Shown here piece after piece: positions 44,165 through 54,761 of a stretch of DNA of 64,000 bases; the first letter of the stretch is position 1, and each line of letters opens with the position of its first letter. The position numbers were made by a program, and so were the translations under genes. This DNA comes from Leptasterias polaris (lineage: Eukaryota > Echinodermata > Asteroidea > Forcipulatida > Asteriidae), in the NCBI GenBank assembly GCA_037783415.1, contig JAZGTN010000009.1, positions 3,720,001 through 3,784,000 on the forward strand, written 5' to 3'. Below the pieces are notes generated by a model. The model saw nothing but the letters and a program-made list of their open reading frames with translations. It ran no database searches and was not told the origin of the DNA.

Positions 44165-44904
44165 TTCTCTTGCTTTGAAGCTATACAGCTTCATTTATTC
44201 AACCACAACAACAACAACAGCAACAACAACAGCAAACAAACAATTATACATCAATTCCACATAATAAAGGTCCACAAATATAGCTATTATATGGAAATCG
44301 ATGAGAAACACAAACATTTAATAAAATAAAAACAGGTACAAGTATTTACAATTTAGCGTGACATAAACCCAAGGAAATAATTTAAATTTCACACAAAAAA
44401 TACCCAAACTACATGAAATAGATACAGAAATGAAAAACTACACATAGTCCTAGTTCCCGTTCCATACATGAAAAGGCAAATAATAACAAATGAACCTCAT
44501 TGCAGAAGGTGAAAACAAGTTCTACAACTCCAATAAAAAAGGAGGCTACATAACCTGCACATCTCCTAATATAAACTCAAGGGAACTTGATGATGATACA
44601 AATGAAGGTGACGTATATGGCCAAGGGGACAAAGCTAAAACCCAAATACGTGAAAGAAGGAAACTCTTTACAACCCCCAAATTAACTCACCATTATCATT
44701 AAAGAAACACAGCGCTTTGTTTGCTGTGTAACACGCCTTAAAGGTTTCAAGACACATTATTTTGTGTTCAAACAACAGAAAGGCCCTCAAGTTCCGTTTG
44801 TAACATTGAATAATGTCAACATCAGTAAGACATGCGTGACTGTCAAATATTAATTTACATCTGATATTCCATATTTGACGTAGCCCCATTTTGACAACCA
44901 CCAC
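44165..44904 (-). pseudogene. Possible LINE C-terminal/3' UTR fragment
   Basis: The 78-codon minus-strand frame (44904-44668) contains IWNIRCKLIFDSHACLTDVD and LLFEHKIMCLETFKACY. It is weakly like the post-polymerase tail of some LINEs (a ..LLLEHI.LC.K..IY..K.. block). An AT-rich region and GGTTGAATAAATGAAGC next to a GTT-rich run (about 44165-44235) would serve as 3' end. The similarity is faint. Confidence 0.3.
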
Positions 44905-45284
44905 ACTAAGTTGATACCCCAGAATTCTGTTAAAGGTCGGTCAGGTAAAAGTACTTGTTTCCCACCTATTTTCTTAGAAGACATTCAACAAAAATCCAAG
45001 CATTAATTGTACAAAGTTATTTAGTTATTCATTTACTGATTTATTTATAATTATTTGATTGGTTAGGAAACTTGGATGAGAAAAGAGTGTAAAGTAGCAC
45101 TGCCAGACCTACATCAACAGACTGACGTCAATTTAATTTACTACGAGGCCGCCATTCTGGGAGCTCCAACCAGGCGGGGGTGGGTAGTGGGGGACCTTCG
45201 TAAAAGTAAAAGTCAACAACGACGCCGATCCCTCCATTGTCCGCTTGATTATTTTGAATTATTCTGTTCAATGAACATTAAAGG

Positions 45285-45560
45285 GACAAATTGACTTGGA
45301 TTTGGGCGCTTTGGCCTACAAAAAGCGTTTATTATGAAATAAATATGGTTGGAAAGAAGTAGAATAACTATAATGATTCACACAAATGTCCCTCGAAATT
45401 GTGTAGTTTTCCTTTTAATACGTGAACTGACACGGTCCGCCATTTTGTAGAACTAAATTTTTTACTCACGGTTTGACTTTTACAAAAAAGGCGGATCGTT
45501 TTAGTTCACGATGTTAAAGGGAAACCACACAATTTCAAGGTACATTTGTGTGGGTCATTA
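45285..45560. mobile_element. Imperfect palindromic MITE, member 1
   Basis: AAATGTCCCTCGAAATTGTG, TTTTCCTTTTAATACGTGAAC and GGTCCGCC on the left are mirrored by GGCGGATCG, GTTCACGATGTTAAAGGGAA and CACAATTTCAAGGTACATTT. The left extension (GGATTTGGGCGCTTTGG) is shared with 52445-52600. Confidence 0.6.
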
Positions 45561-45654
45561 TTCTCTATCTTGCCTGTTGACATGTACATTTCCGTGTGTG
45601 ACATGGCCCTATATGAGTCTCGTATATTCATGCTTAATTTTGGTATTTACATCA

Positions 45655-45765
45655 GCGAGTAGGTATACCAGTTTATATACTGCCGTCAGTCTCCTGACGA
45701 TGACTAGAGCAGGCTAGTCGAAACGTTGAGACCAATAAAGAACCCACTCCACGGCAGTGAAGTTA
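45655..45765 (+). mobile_element. Penelope-like terminus with hammerhead-like core
   Basis: CTGACGA, then helix GACTAG-AGCAGG-CTAGTC, then GAAACG, enclosed by GTCTC/GAGAC and an outer CTGCCGT/ACGGCAG pairing (about 45682 and 45748). CTGANGA-stem-GAAA is the hammerhead ribozyme core that occurs in Penelope-like element termini. Here helix III is absent or collapsed, so activity is doubtful. Confidence 0.55.
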
Positions 45766-46278
45766 ATAATAGTCCGGCAGCCAAAAGGCACTTTTTACCT
45801 GAACCTTGCAGCGGAGGATATATAACAGGTTTTGACTGATTTATGTTCAGTAGACCTTGTACAAACAGAATCCGCATGATGACACCCTGTGAAGTTTGGG
45901 CAATTCGTGATACAGTTACAGCCTCCTCCCACTAGCCACGCCCCCTTCAGCACCTTACACCCTCTTTCACCCAATTTTTTATTTTTATTTTTTTACATAC
46001 TAATTCTTGGCAAGCTAATTGTATGTTTTTAATGCCATTTTGGGGGTTACAAGCTTGTATTGGTTGTGTTTACACCATAGGTATTGATAAATATCGATAA
46101 AAACATTAAATAATCGATATAAAAAATTGCCCAACCCTGAGGAGGGGTCATCACTCAGATTCTTAAACAGTATGACCTTCTTGTGTGGAATCTGCAAAAA
46201 AACATTATATATCCAACAAAACATGGTTCACCCCTTTGGCTGCCGGACTATAACAAGAAGTCCCCTCGATCCACAAAG

Positions 46279-46869
46279 TATGGTGTTCCATATGTGCCAC
46301 TCCTTTCCGTCGCCTTTTCAATTTTGTCCGTCACCTTTTCAATTTTGTCCGTCGCCTTTTCAATTTTGTCCGTCGCCTTTTCAATTTTGTCCGTCGCCTT
46401 TTCAATTTTTCCATCGTGGGTCCACGTGACTACCAGGTGACTATCACATGACTCCGAAGGAAATTCGACCTTTGGGAGGCATACCGCAGTTGCCAAAATG
46501 TATACGTTGCTTCATCCACAGTCGAGACCAGATAATTACGATAATATCCTTTTTCAGTTCCATTCTTGATTTACTAAGCAAAGCCTGTACATAGACAGTA
46601 TGGTTGAGGTATCCAATCATTTTTCTTTGCCAGCAAATCATCACATGGTCATCATGTGACGGTCACGTGGCCGATTCAGAAAAAAAATGCGCCTGAAAAA
46701 TTGAAAAGGCGACGGACAAAATTGAAAAGGCGACGGACAAAATTGAAAAGGCGACGGGCAAAATTGAAAAGGCGACGGACAAAATTGAAAAGGCGACGGA
46801 CAAAATTGAAAAGGCGACGGACAAAATTGAAAAGGCGACGGAAAGGAGTGGCACATATGGAACACCATA
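46279..46869. repeat. Fold-back locus with inverted 21-bp minisatellite arms
   Basis: The left arm (46279-46410) is TATGGTGTTCCATATGTGCC, CTCCTTT and five units of TTTTCAATTTTGTCCGTCGCC. The right arm (46695-46869) is seven inverted units, then GGCACATATGGAACACCATA. The 284-bp centre has no repeat and no gene. Because 21 bp is seven codons the arms stay open in several frames (KRRRTKL-type), all repeat by-products. Confidence 0.8.
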
Positions 46870-47194
46870 ATAGCATCCCAACATAAATAACAAAACTGTG
46901 AAAATTTGGGCTCAATTGGTCATCGAGGTTGCAAGAAAATAATGAAAGAAAAAACGACCCTCGTATTAGAATTGTGTGCTTTCAGGTGTCTAAAAAAGGC
47001 TTCATGCCTGAAGCCTTTTTTCAAATTCAAATTTGTTGATGGAAAGGTATCTCTTTCTCTAAAACTACATTACTTAAGGGTGTTGTTTCTAACAATGTGT
47101 TATAATATCAATAGCTCTCCAGTGCTCTTTACCAAGTAAGTTTTTATGGTCGTTAATTTTTGGAGTAATTACCAAAGATGTACACTCCATTTAA
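46870..47194 (+). mobile_element. TTAA-family MITE abutting the fold-back locus
   Basis: Begins at the right edge of the fold-back arm, then AACTGTGAAAATTTGGGCTC, CAATTGGTCATCGAGGTTGC, the AAAGGCTTCATGCCTGAAGC-CTTTT centre, ACCAAGTAAGTTTTTATGG, and ACCAAAGATGTACACTCCAT then TTAA (47191-47194). The left terminus is missing, apparently replaced by the fold-back. Confidence 0.7.
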
Positions 47195-47767
47195 GCGATA
47201 AAAATATCAGTTGTGCACGTAGGTAGGTATCACTGACAATTGTTATAAATCATTATCTTAATTACATGGACCAGCACCTCTCTTCTGCAACCCAAATTGC
47301 GGCGAGGAAAATAAAAACCTATTTTTCAATATGTTTCCGCCTACGGAATCCCCTTGAGTGTTTTGACCAGAACGGGGGAAATGGGGGAACTTTACATCCA
47401 AGTGATCATAAAAGAAGGGGGTGATTAAAGCCAAATATTGGGGCAGGCGTATACCGGTTTGTCATACTGAAAGGGTAATAAATCACATCTCAAAATGGGC
47501 TTTTTTGATTGTAGGCTTTGGTTATACAATAACTAATCAGAGATTGGGGACATATCTTACGGCAGATATCTGACTGGTACTTTGTCCATAAAACCATGAT
47601 TAAAAAACACACCCAATACTTTGGAATAATGTATGTATTCCCCTAACAATGTCAATACGAGTTGGAATTAGGCGTCAGCTGCGTTCAATACACCGTTGTT
47701 TTTTTTCTACGGGGAGGCATGAGAGGGAGATGCGTCAATGGTCTATAGAAGAGTCCAACATTCAAAC

Positions 47768-48311
47768 TGGGTGCGTTCGATTAGCTTCCCCGGGTCGACC
47801 CAGGTCTACCCCCGGTGCGTTCGAATAGCTTTGACGTCATTCGCGGGGCTCACCCGGGTCAGCCCCAAGTGCCCTGCTCGTGGAGCGGGTCACTTGGGGC
47901 TGCCCCTGGTTCATGACGTCACGGCGAAAAACTTTCTCAATGGCCACCATTTTGTTTGTAATTCAGCGGGACATTTTAGGAAGTTTGACACACATTTTCG
48001 CCATTACAACAGCGTTTTTGTGAGCAATAAGTATTTTTTATTCGAAGCCGGGTACCTTTGTCACCACTGTGGGGTTGTACAAATTGTTTAACGTTGCAGT
48101 TTTACCTTGAGAATAATTATTTTACGATGTTTTCGTGAATCCACGGAAAGTATCGGACATACGGCACAAAATGGACGTAGTTCCGGTCGGCTGTCCCAAG
48201 ATGCATCGGTGTGATTGCTGGGGGGAGTTGGCGTTCGATTAGCTCATGGTCAGGGGTTCACCCGGATGAGCAAACCGGGGTCGACCCGGGGAAGCTAATC
48301 GAACGCACCCA
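47768..48311. mobile_element. 544-bp GC-rich element with TGGGTGCGTTCGATTAGC ends
   Basis: TGGGTGCGTTCGATTAGCTT opens it and the inverse closes it; the inversion runs about 33 bp through CCCCGGGTCGACC. Inner blocks are themselves inverted (CCCCAAGTGCCCTGC / AGCGGGTCACTTGGGG). No clear target duplication. No coding capacity. Confidence 0.7.
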
Positions 48312-48456
48312 ATAACAAGTGGATTGCACTTGACGTCATTGACCGCCATCTTGGATGACAAACATTGAAAAAATCACGCGTGTATGAGCTGCGCACGACT
48401 CTCACTCAACAAGTGACACTTTCACACGTGCACATTTCATCAACGATGGCGGCCAA

Positions 48457-48660
48457 TGCATGGGCCTGGGCCTGGGACATTTACCTTGTCGCAATAACCC
48501 GGAAGAAAATGTAACCATTCATTTGCTGGAATTTGTGATCAACATGACCTATGATCCACAACCACGTCAAGGAAGGGATGGTGTGAATGTGGGAGAATTG
48601 GACAAGTTCCCAAACAGTCTCCAATGCCATTCTTGTTGGTGCCAAACAAGGCATAAATAA
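48457..48660 (+). CDS. Unassigned short open frame (doubtful)
   Basis: A 66-codon frame contains NNPEENVTIHLLEFVINMTY and GVNVGELDKFPNSLQCHSCW. It reads like protein, but no family is recognised and no splice sites fit convincingly. A possible acceptor at 48753 (TGATTTTAG) is followed by short open frames. It may be a repeat-borne frame, since CGATGGCGGCC near its start also occurs in repeats elsewhere. Confidence 0.15.
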   Translation, partial: CMGLGLGHLPCRNNPEENVTIHLLEFVINMTYDPQPRQGRDGVNVGELDKFPNSLQCHSCWCQTRHK

Positions 48661-49792
48661 TTGTACCGCTGTAACTACACCTTAAACAAAAATAAAAAAT
48701 CCGCCGTGTTGCATATTAGTCTTCAAAATCAAAGTACTTTCCTCTGATTTTAGGAAACAAGATACCGAGCGAGATGGAGAGATTTATCAAGCCATTAGGC
48801 GAATGGAAATTGAAGATGGAAATAAGGGTAGAAATTAAGACGCAGCGATAATTCTCCTCGTTTCATGACAACGATGGGTTGTTTAGATTGGTATGGCTTT
48901 ATACATTGGCATATAATACGACTCGCCAAATTAAGAGTCATAACAGAGAGTAAAAAGAGACAAGTTTAACCGGTCACTGATCCCCACATACTACCCGTAC
49001 CACCAAACCCCACATCATATACATTTCTTCAGCACCAGACATTATGCAATGACCGATGTGTGGCAAAGGGTGTCCGGCGCCCAAATGTCCCATACTTTAA
49101 CACAGTATTTCCCCTTTTACAGAAGTACCCCAAAAACCCCTACAATCCTCCAAAGAATTCCAGAGATTCCCAGAACCCAATGTAGACACAATAGGAGTGG
49201 GATACACCATGCCACATATCGGGCACGAGACAAGAGAGAGGGCCCACTTCGGGAGCAAGTTACACACGATCCACCCAACTCTAGCTTCCCCACGCGTCCT
49301 CTTTCCCCGCTTCGTATACGTACTGCCTCGCCTTCAACTCACCAACCCATATCATACCTTACCCCTATCTAGTACCAACCTCGTGCCTACACTTCAAAAT
49401 TGCGTGGCTATTCAAGTTAATTATTGTAAGAGCAGTTTCAAAACCCTGCCATTCTGTCTCGAAAGTAAAAGCATTTCAGACGGAACTCTGTCTCCAGTTT
49501 GGCAATTTTGTAGTTAACAAAGCATTACTTTCCGACACATTAAAAACTTAGCTTTACTATGTTTTTGTGACTATGATAATTGGCTTGCACACCCCCCCCC
49601 CTCAAAATACAACCCCCCCCCCCCCCCCCCCCACACACACAAGTGTGTAACAGCCTGCAATCGTGAACCCTCCTTTGTTCAACTCTTTGTTATAGCAACC
49701 GTGGACCACAATGCTTTCCTTTGTGATAGCAACCGTGGACCTATTGTCCTCTTTTGTTATAGGTTCCCGGTTTGAATGTGGTTACCTACTCA

Positions 49793-49988
49793 CACACACA
49801 CAAAGCTCTGTATTAGGTCACTGTGTGGACATTCCTCTGTTCTATATAATAAGGAAAATCCTATTCCCCAACACGGTAAATAACACTGTGTGGACGTGTG
49901 TAAGTCCACATAGTGTTTAAAAAAAAACTACATTATGTGGACCTCTTTTGTTCTCAGGTCCACACTTTGTATGTAGCGTTAACACACA
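49793..49988. repeat. GTGTGGACCTC hairpin repeat, copy 3
   Basis: Close to 42410-42601 from CTCTGTATT.GGTCACTGTG to TCGTATGTAGCG-like GTATGTAGCG, with an A-run replacing TCAAGTCCC in the middle. Confidence 0.65.
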
Positions 49989-51061
49989 ATCTTCGGATCG
50001 GGTTTGTTAAACTAAAGTATTGAAGAAACAGAATTGCGAACACCAACTTGGTCCCGGCAGTTTGAATACACACGAGGCTTGCGCAGTTTATTCCAACCCT
50101 CCGCACCGTTTCTTTATCAATATTCCCCCTTGAATAAAGTCCGCTGTAGATGCGTTTCGCAAGCGAGGAAAAACTCTGCTTCACAATGTTTTATGAAATT
50201 TGGCCCCTGGTGTATCGTCTGTCATTTATTATTTTTGCAATCCCGGACATTAATTTTAAGCTTTTTTATCTTGATATCAATATTGAGCTGTCAACATCAT
50301 TCCGTAGAGATAGCTGGAGTCCCAGAATCTCTAGCCTTCAGTCAAGCCACTCGAGGCAACGCGGACGCAACCCATCACTCATCCAAAGATGAAGACTATA
50401 GCGCCAGACGATGACCCTTTATGTTTTTGTCATGTACATTCGCGGTTCCAATTATGCCTTGACTAAAGGCGACCAGAATATGGTTGGAACTTCGACTGTA
50501 ATTATAATATTTTTTTGTTTTTATCACTAGCAGGCTGGGCTTTAAAAGCCATATCCGATCAATCACACTTGGATTAAGTGAGATTATCCGCATGGTGTAC
50601 CTCAACGACAAATCCCCTTTGATCAGGTTCAACTTCAATGCTGAGTATCACATCTGAATTTCATTTCATTCTAAGTAACTCCCTGAATCATATCGTGTTT
50701 TTTCCCCTTTTTTCTTCTAAATCCCAGCAGACAAAATCAATTTGCGGCATTCACTGATATCATATAAATTTGAAATATTTACGGTGGAGTCGACGCCCGG
50801 TGGTCCTTGTTTTGGAATGACTTGTCATTTCTGAAATCCCTTTCTGACACTTTTTCCCCCCTGCAAACTCGTGTTCGGACTTCATTAAACTAAAAGGGGA
50901 AACAACCTGCGTTGCTTTGTCCATGCTGTGACACGTCGTTAAACTGTTTTCTAAAAGACTGCAATTGGACTTGATCTTTCCTTCCATCACCTGACGTCAT
51001 CATCACTATCATGATGGTTGCGCCATGCTTGGTTCCGTCATTTTTGGACGTCAATGTCCCT

Positions 51062-51130
51062 GTGTGTATACAGCCTCGATCCCAGTGGTGTACGATCTCG
51101 CTGCGCCATTTCTCACAATGCCTTGCTAGA
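51062..51130 (-). repeat. AGCAAGGCAT..ATGGCGCAGCGAGATC repeat, inverted copy
   Basis: Reverse complement gives AGCAAGGCATTGTGAGAAAT, GGCGCAGCGAGATCGTACAC and CACTGGGATCGAGGCTG, matching 19845-19912 and 38041-38085. Confidence 0.6.
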
Positions 51131-51365
51131 TCACTTTTGGGAGCCGATCAGCGTTGTTTTTCAGCACATCTCTATTCCAGGGGTTAGTGACGAGAGGTAT
51201 CGATACAGCACGCTGCCCATGGTAGCGAGGCTGCTCTCTATGTTCATACAGTGCGAGTTTTAGGCAACGCGGCGTTTACACGCTTTATAGCGCACATAAT
51301 CTACCTATAAGGTACTCAAGGCGCTTGAACAAGCAGAAACACTCTAAGAAAGGTTTTTGAATTTC

Positions 51366-51682
51366 TTTTTGAATTATTAGACCAAATTTATGTAGCACCT
51401 TATAAAGGTTTACTAAGTGCTGCAGCGCCTTCAGCAGCCACTGCCAGACACACCGGTCAAACCCCTTCTCTTTAGCAATAAGTGTAACTGGGTTCTTTTA
51501 CGTGCATTACACAACACACAGGACCTACGGCTTTACGTCCCATCCGAAGGACGAAGCAATAATGGTTAAGTGTCTTGCTTAAGGACACGTGTCATGGCCG
51601 GGACTCGAACCCACACTCTGCTGACCAGAAGCACCAAAGCTTGAGTTCGGTGATCTTAACCGCTCGGACACGCCAATCAGCG
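51366..51682 (-). repeat. tRNA-Leu-derived SINE, second copy
   Basis: The minus-strand head (about 51680-51595) reads GTCCGAGCGGTTAAGATCAC, ACTCAAGC and GTGGGTTCGAGTCCCGG; the body has TTAAGCAAGACACTTAACC, CTTCGTCCTTCGGATGGGAC and GTAAAAGAACCC. It shares head and first body block with 39626-39998 but the rest of the body differs, so it is a separate subfamily. Confidence 0.7.
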
Positions 51683-52444
51683 ATCCTTCACAGCAACGGC
51701 CGAAGTCGTTAATGTTCGTTAATGTAGACACGCGCAGTACTCAGTCGTCATTAGACTCGGCGACACTAGTTTTCGTAAAACGTATCCACGCAAATTGCGA
51801 ACCCCAAACTAATACGAGTCGAAAATTGTGATCGACCACCATTACACCACCAATCTGCCATCAAACCTGCTTTAATGCAATGTGTGTTTAATAAGTACGC
51901 TACTATAACGACACAGGAGGGAAAAAATAAACAACTTTTGCAATAATTTACACCAAAAGCCTTTCTGTTTTCATTACCGAAGCAATCACTTTGAGGTAAC
52001 GAAGTTAATCATTATGGAACCTTTAATTAGCATGTAATGAACATCCTATGTTTTAATGAGTATTTACTTCCAAGTTTGTACCCATATATTGGATGGTGTT
52101 ATTAAAGATCTTACCTTATTTTACTACGGGAAATGCGTCAATTTCGTTGAGTTGTCTACCGTCGGTAGTGGCGTGTATCATTGCAAATCATTATAAATGA
52201 CACATAGAAAAGCACATAATTATTCAGTTAGAGTGCACACCACTGGACCATTAATTACATTTTGTTAATAAATCTGGGCTGCCCTATTGACTTGAGAGTC
52301 TGAAATTTTTGCATGGCGGTTCCCATTAAAGCAGCAACCAAATTAATGCCCTGTATTGACCAAAATCAACTGACGTCACCATTACAGTAGTCCATGGTTG
52401 CGAAATGTTTGGAGTCAATGCCCCCGCAGGCTATAAATTATAGG

Positions 52445-52600
52445 GACACGTTGCCTTCGGATTTGGGCGCTTTGGATTATAAAAAGCATTCGTTTTTAAA
52501 TGAATATCGTTGGAAAGATGGTTTTAAACTTAGATTTACTTGAATAATAATGCTCCACAGACAAAAATATAACTCGAAATTATATGGTTTTCCTTTTACA
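52445..52600. mobile_element. Palindromic MITE family, member 2 (half)
   Basis: GGATTTGGGCGCTTTGGATT, AAAAAGCATTCG, AATATCGTTGGAAAGA and CTCGAAATTATATGGTTTTC follow the order of 45285-45430. The mirrored right half is missing. Confidence 0.55.
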
Positions 52601-52671
52601 AAAAAACACCGGGGAAAACCCCTTCTCTACGTCTTACCCTGTTCTTCTATTTGAATTTTTTACAAAAAGCA

Positions 52672-52750
52672 CGCAGGACCTACGGCTTTACATCCCATCC
52701 AAAGGACGAAGCGGTTACGATTATATTCCGTGCTGAAGGACACATATACA
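52672..52750 (-). repeat. SINE body fragment
   Basis: GCAGGACCTACGGCTTTACA-TCCCATCCAAAGGACGAAGC matches the body of the SINE at 51366-51682 (about 51521-51560). The head is missing. Confidence 0.6.
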
Positions 52751-53542
52751 CTGACTGATGAATAATGGAATTTGCTGAAACAAAAATAAAATCAGATAAG
52801 TCAATTTTTATTAAGCGTAATGCCCCAAAAAAAAAATTCACTAAATAATAAATATAAGAATTTGAAAAACACGTGTACTTAAAAAATTTGACGTGACCAC
52901 CGGGCATGGCCGATTATCTCTCATTGATCGTGTCTGTCATTTCACGAATTTCAGACTAAATGATGCACAAAGTCACAGCTACATGTCTTTAGTTTCATTG
53001 TAAACAGTCTTGGCTCACAACCCCCGAGCGTTCTAACACTGCGATTAAAATAAGATTCGCCCCGGGAATTTTCCCTTGATCGGCAGAACGCTGAATAATT
53101 TGCGATCGTTTTAGAAAAGGAAGTGATGCCCTGATGTTTTGAGTAGTTATGGAGGCGCGAAGCTTAGATTACGGCACCTGAATCTTTGATGAGGCAATAT
53201 GATACATTATGTAAATATCAAAACTTAAAGAGGCGATGTTGACAGTGACAATTTAGAAGACGGTGATAATGAAAAGAGGACGATGACATGCTGGCGACGA
53301 CATTGACCGAGTTAAAGCGCCGCCTGTTTCCTTTGTTACAGTTGTTTGAATCGTGTGACCATAACGTTTACGCCACCAGAAGCTACGACGATGAAAATGT
53401 GACCGCGATTGTGTGACAACTGTAACGATCTCGTAGAAGCTTGTAAAAGCTACAATTGTGACAAAGGGGCAGACTGAGTGATTTCATTTGCAACATCTGA
53501 GGGCTTTTAATACCGTATCTTATGTGCCCTATAAACAGCTAC

Positions 53543-53909
53543 TTAAAGGCACTGAACACGTTTGTTAATTACTCAACATATATATTAGCATAAAAACTTA
53601 CTTGGTAACCAGCAACGGAGAGCTGTTGATAGTATACAACATTCACTCCCTCTGAAGTAACGTAGTTTTTGAGAAAGAGGTAACTTCTCACTAAAATAAT
53701 AAAAGACTTCATGCATGAAGCCTTTTATTAGCATCTGAAAGCACACAAAATTGTGCAACAAGGGTGTTTTTTCTTTCTTTATTTTCTTGCAACTTCGATG
53801 ACCGATTCAGCCCAAATTTTCACAGGTTTGTTATTTTATGCATATGTTGGGATACACCGAGTGAGAATACTGGTCTTTGATAATTACCAAACATGTTCAG
53901 TGCCTTTAA
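53543..53909 (-). mobile_element. TTAA-bounded MITE, complete young copy (367 bp)
   Basis: TTAA at 53543-53546 and 53906-53909. Ends AAGGCACTGAACACGTTTG and AACATGTTCAGTGCCTT. Apart from a short deletion after GTATACAACATT it is almost identical to 37357-37732 across the whole length, so the two stem from a recent burst. Confidence 0.8.
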
Positions 53910-54392
53910 GCGAAACAATTGTTAGCGGGAATGTTATTTAAACTCGCTTCTAATGTGTGTGCGTATTATAATTTAAATGTAATTTTGATATTTTATACTT
54001 CTGAATTTTGCGTTATTGTCGCACTCCTGTCGTTGACGGCGTGCGTCAAAATGACAACACAGTGACGTCATTTGTGGGAGTTTGCTTCGCTATACCTCTA
54101 GACCATGATAAAACAAAGCGGCTATACAAAACAGAGCTCCCTCAAGTGACGCAACATTGGTGACGACGTCACACGGCTTTTCGCAAAAACTTTTTGAAAA
54201 GCACCGGAGAAGGGTATTATTAATTATTTTTTTTTTTTTACAACATCAAAATCTGTTTACTCTCATGTGAACTCAATTTCCTTTATTGGTTGAACACTGT
54301 TTAAGTGAATTTCAGCAAAGATCACTTGTTGCCGTTTTCGTTCAAGCTGGTCTTTGACAATTATTTACTCCTTTTCCCCACCCACAGACAAA

Positions 54393-54761
54393 ATGTCGGC
54401 ATCTACAATCACAACCCTTCTACTTTCCCTCGCTGCACTTACAGTCCTTCTAACAAACGCCTCTGAGTGGTCACCCGACAACGACGACGACAACGACGAC
54501 GACAACAACAACAGCAACAACAACATCAACAAGAGGGCGCACCAGTCTTCACGCGATTGGCTCAACAGCTTGATGGCGCCGGCGGGAAGTGACGGCGGGC
54601 ACGTGGAGACCAAAAGGATTACACAAGCATGTGCACTCGATTGTCTGAATTGCGGGATGATGTTCGTGGTTAGAGCGTACTCGCAGGGAGATTGTCTCAC
54701 GGCATGTAAAAACGATGAAAACCACAGGGACCCCAGCTGCCACGAACACGTCATAATGTAG
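54393..54761 (+). CDS. Eclosion hormone-type neuropeptide precursor
   Basis: A 122-residue secreted precursor. The ATG at 54393 follows a good splice acceptor (CCCCACCCACAG, ending 54387), so a 5' UTR intron is likely; the track upstream of it is therefore not coding. Residues 5-23 are a hydrophobic signal peptide with cleavage expected near Ala23-Ser-Glu. Residues 25-46 are an acidic Asp/Asn spacer. Dibasic KR at 47-48 and 74-75 would release a 25-residue linker peptide (49-73) and a C-terminal peptide of 47 residues (76-122). The latter has six cysteines at 80, 84, 87, 101, 105 and 116, spacing C-x3-C-x2-C-x13-C-x3-C-x10-C, which is that of insect eclosion hormones (about C-x3-C-x2-C-x12-C-x3-C-x11-C) and the starfish/brittle-star homologues. 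In insects the hormone acts through a membrane guanylyl cyclase; the echinoderm role is not settled. No amidation signal follows. The spacing, not overall identity, carries the call. Confidence 0.85.
   Translation: MSASTITTLLLSLAALTVLLTNASEWSPDNDDDNDDDNNNSNNNINKRAHQSSRDWLNSLMAPAGSDGGHVETKRITQACALDCLNCGMMFVVRAYSQGDCLTACKNDENHRDPSCHEHVIM

Larger units (their letters stand above)
48661..53542. other. No gene recognised apart from listed repeats
   Basis: Contents are the hairpin repeat at 49793, the 51062 repeat, two SINE pieces, and C/CA-rich low-complexity DNA at about 49590-49645. No exon is supported; the overlapping frames at 49049-49517 and 50034-50414 show no domain. Confidence 0.35.

Noticed and set aside
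46695..46869. Regular repeats considered as a CRISPR array
   Set aside because: Units are contiguous with no unique spacers, they occur inverted on the other arm, and the genome is animal.
46656..46886. KRRRTKL-repeat open frame and overlapping frames on the other strand
   Set aside because: A 21-bp repeat keeps every frame without a stop open; no start context or unique sequence.
49049..49517. Two overlapping frames of about 106 codons
   Set aside because: Overlapping frames with Pro/Thr-rich, domain-free sequence and no splice support.
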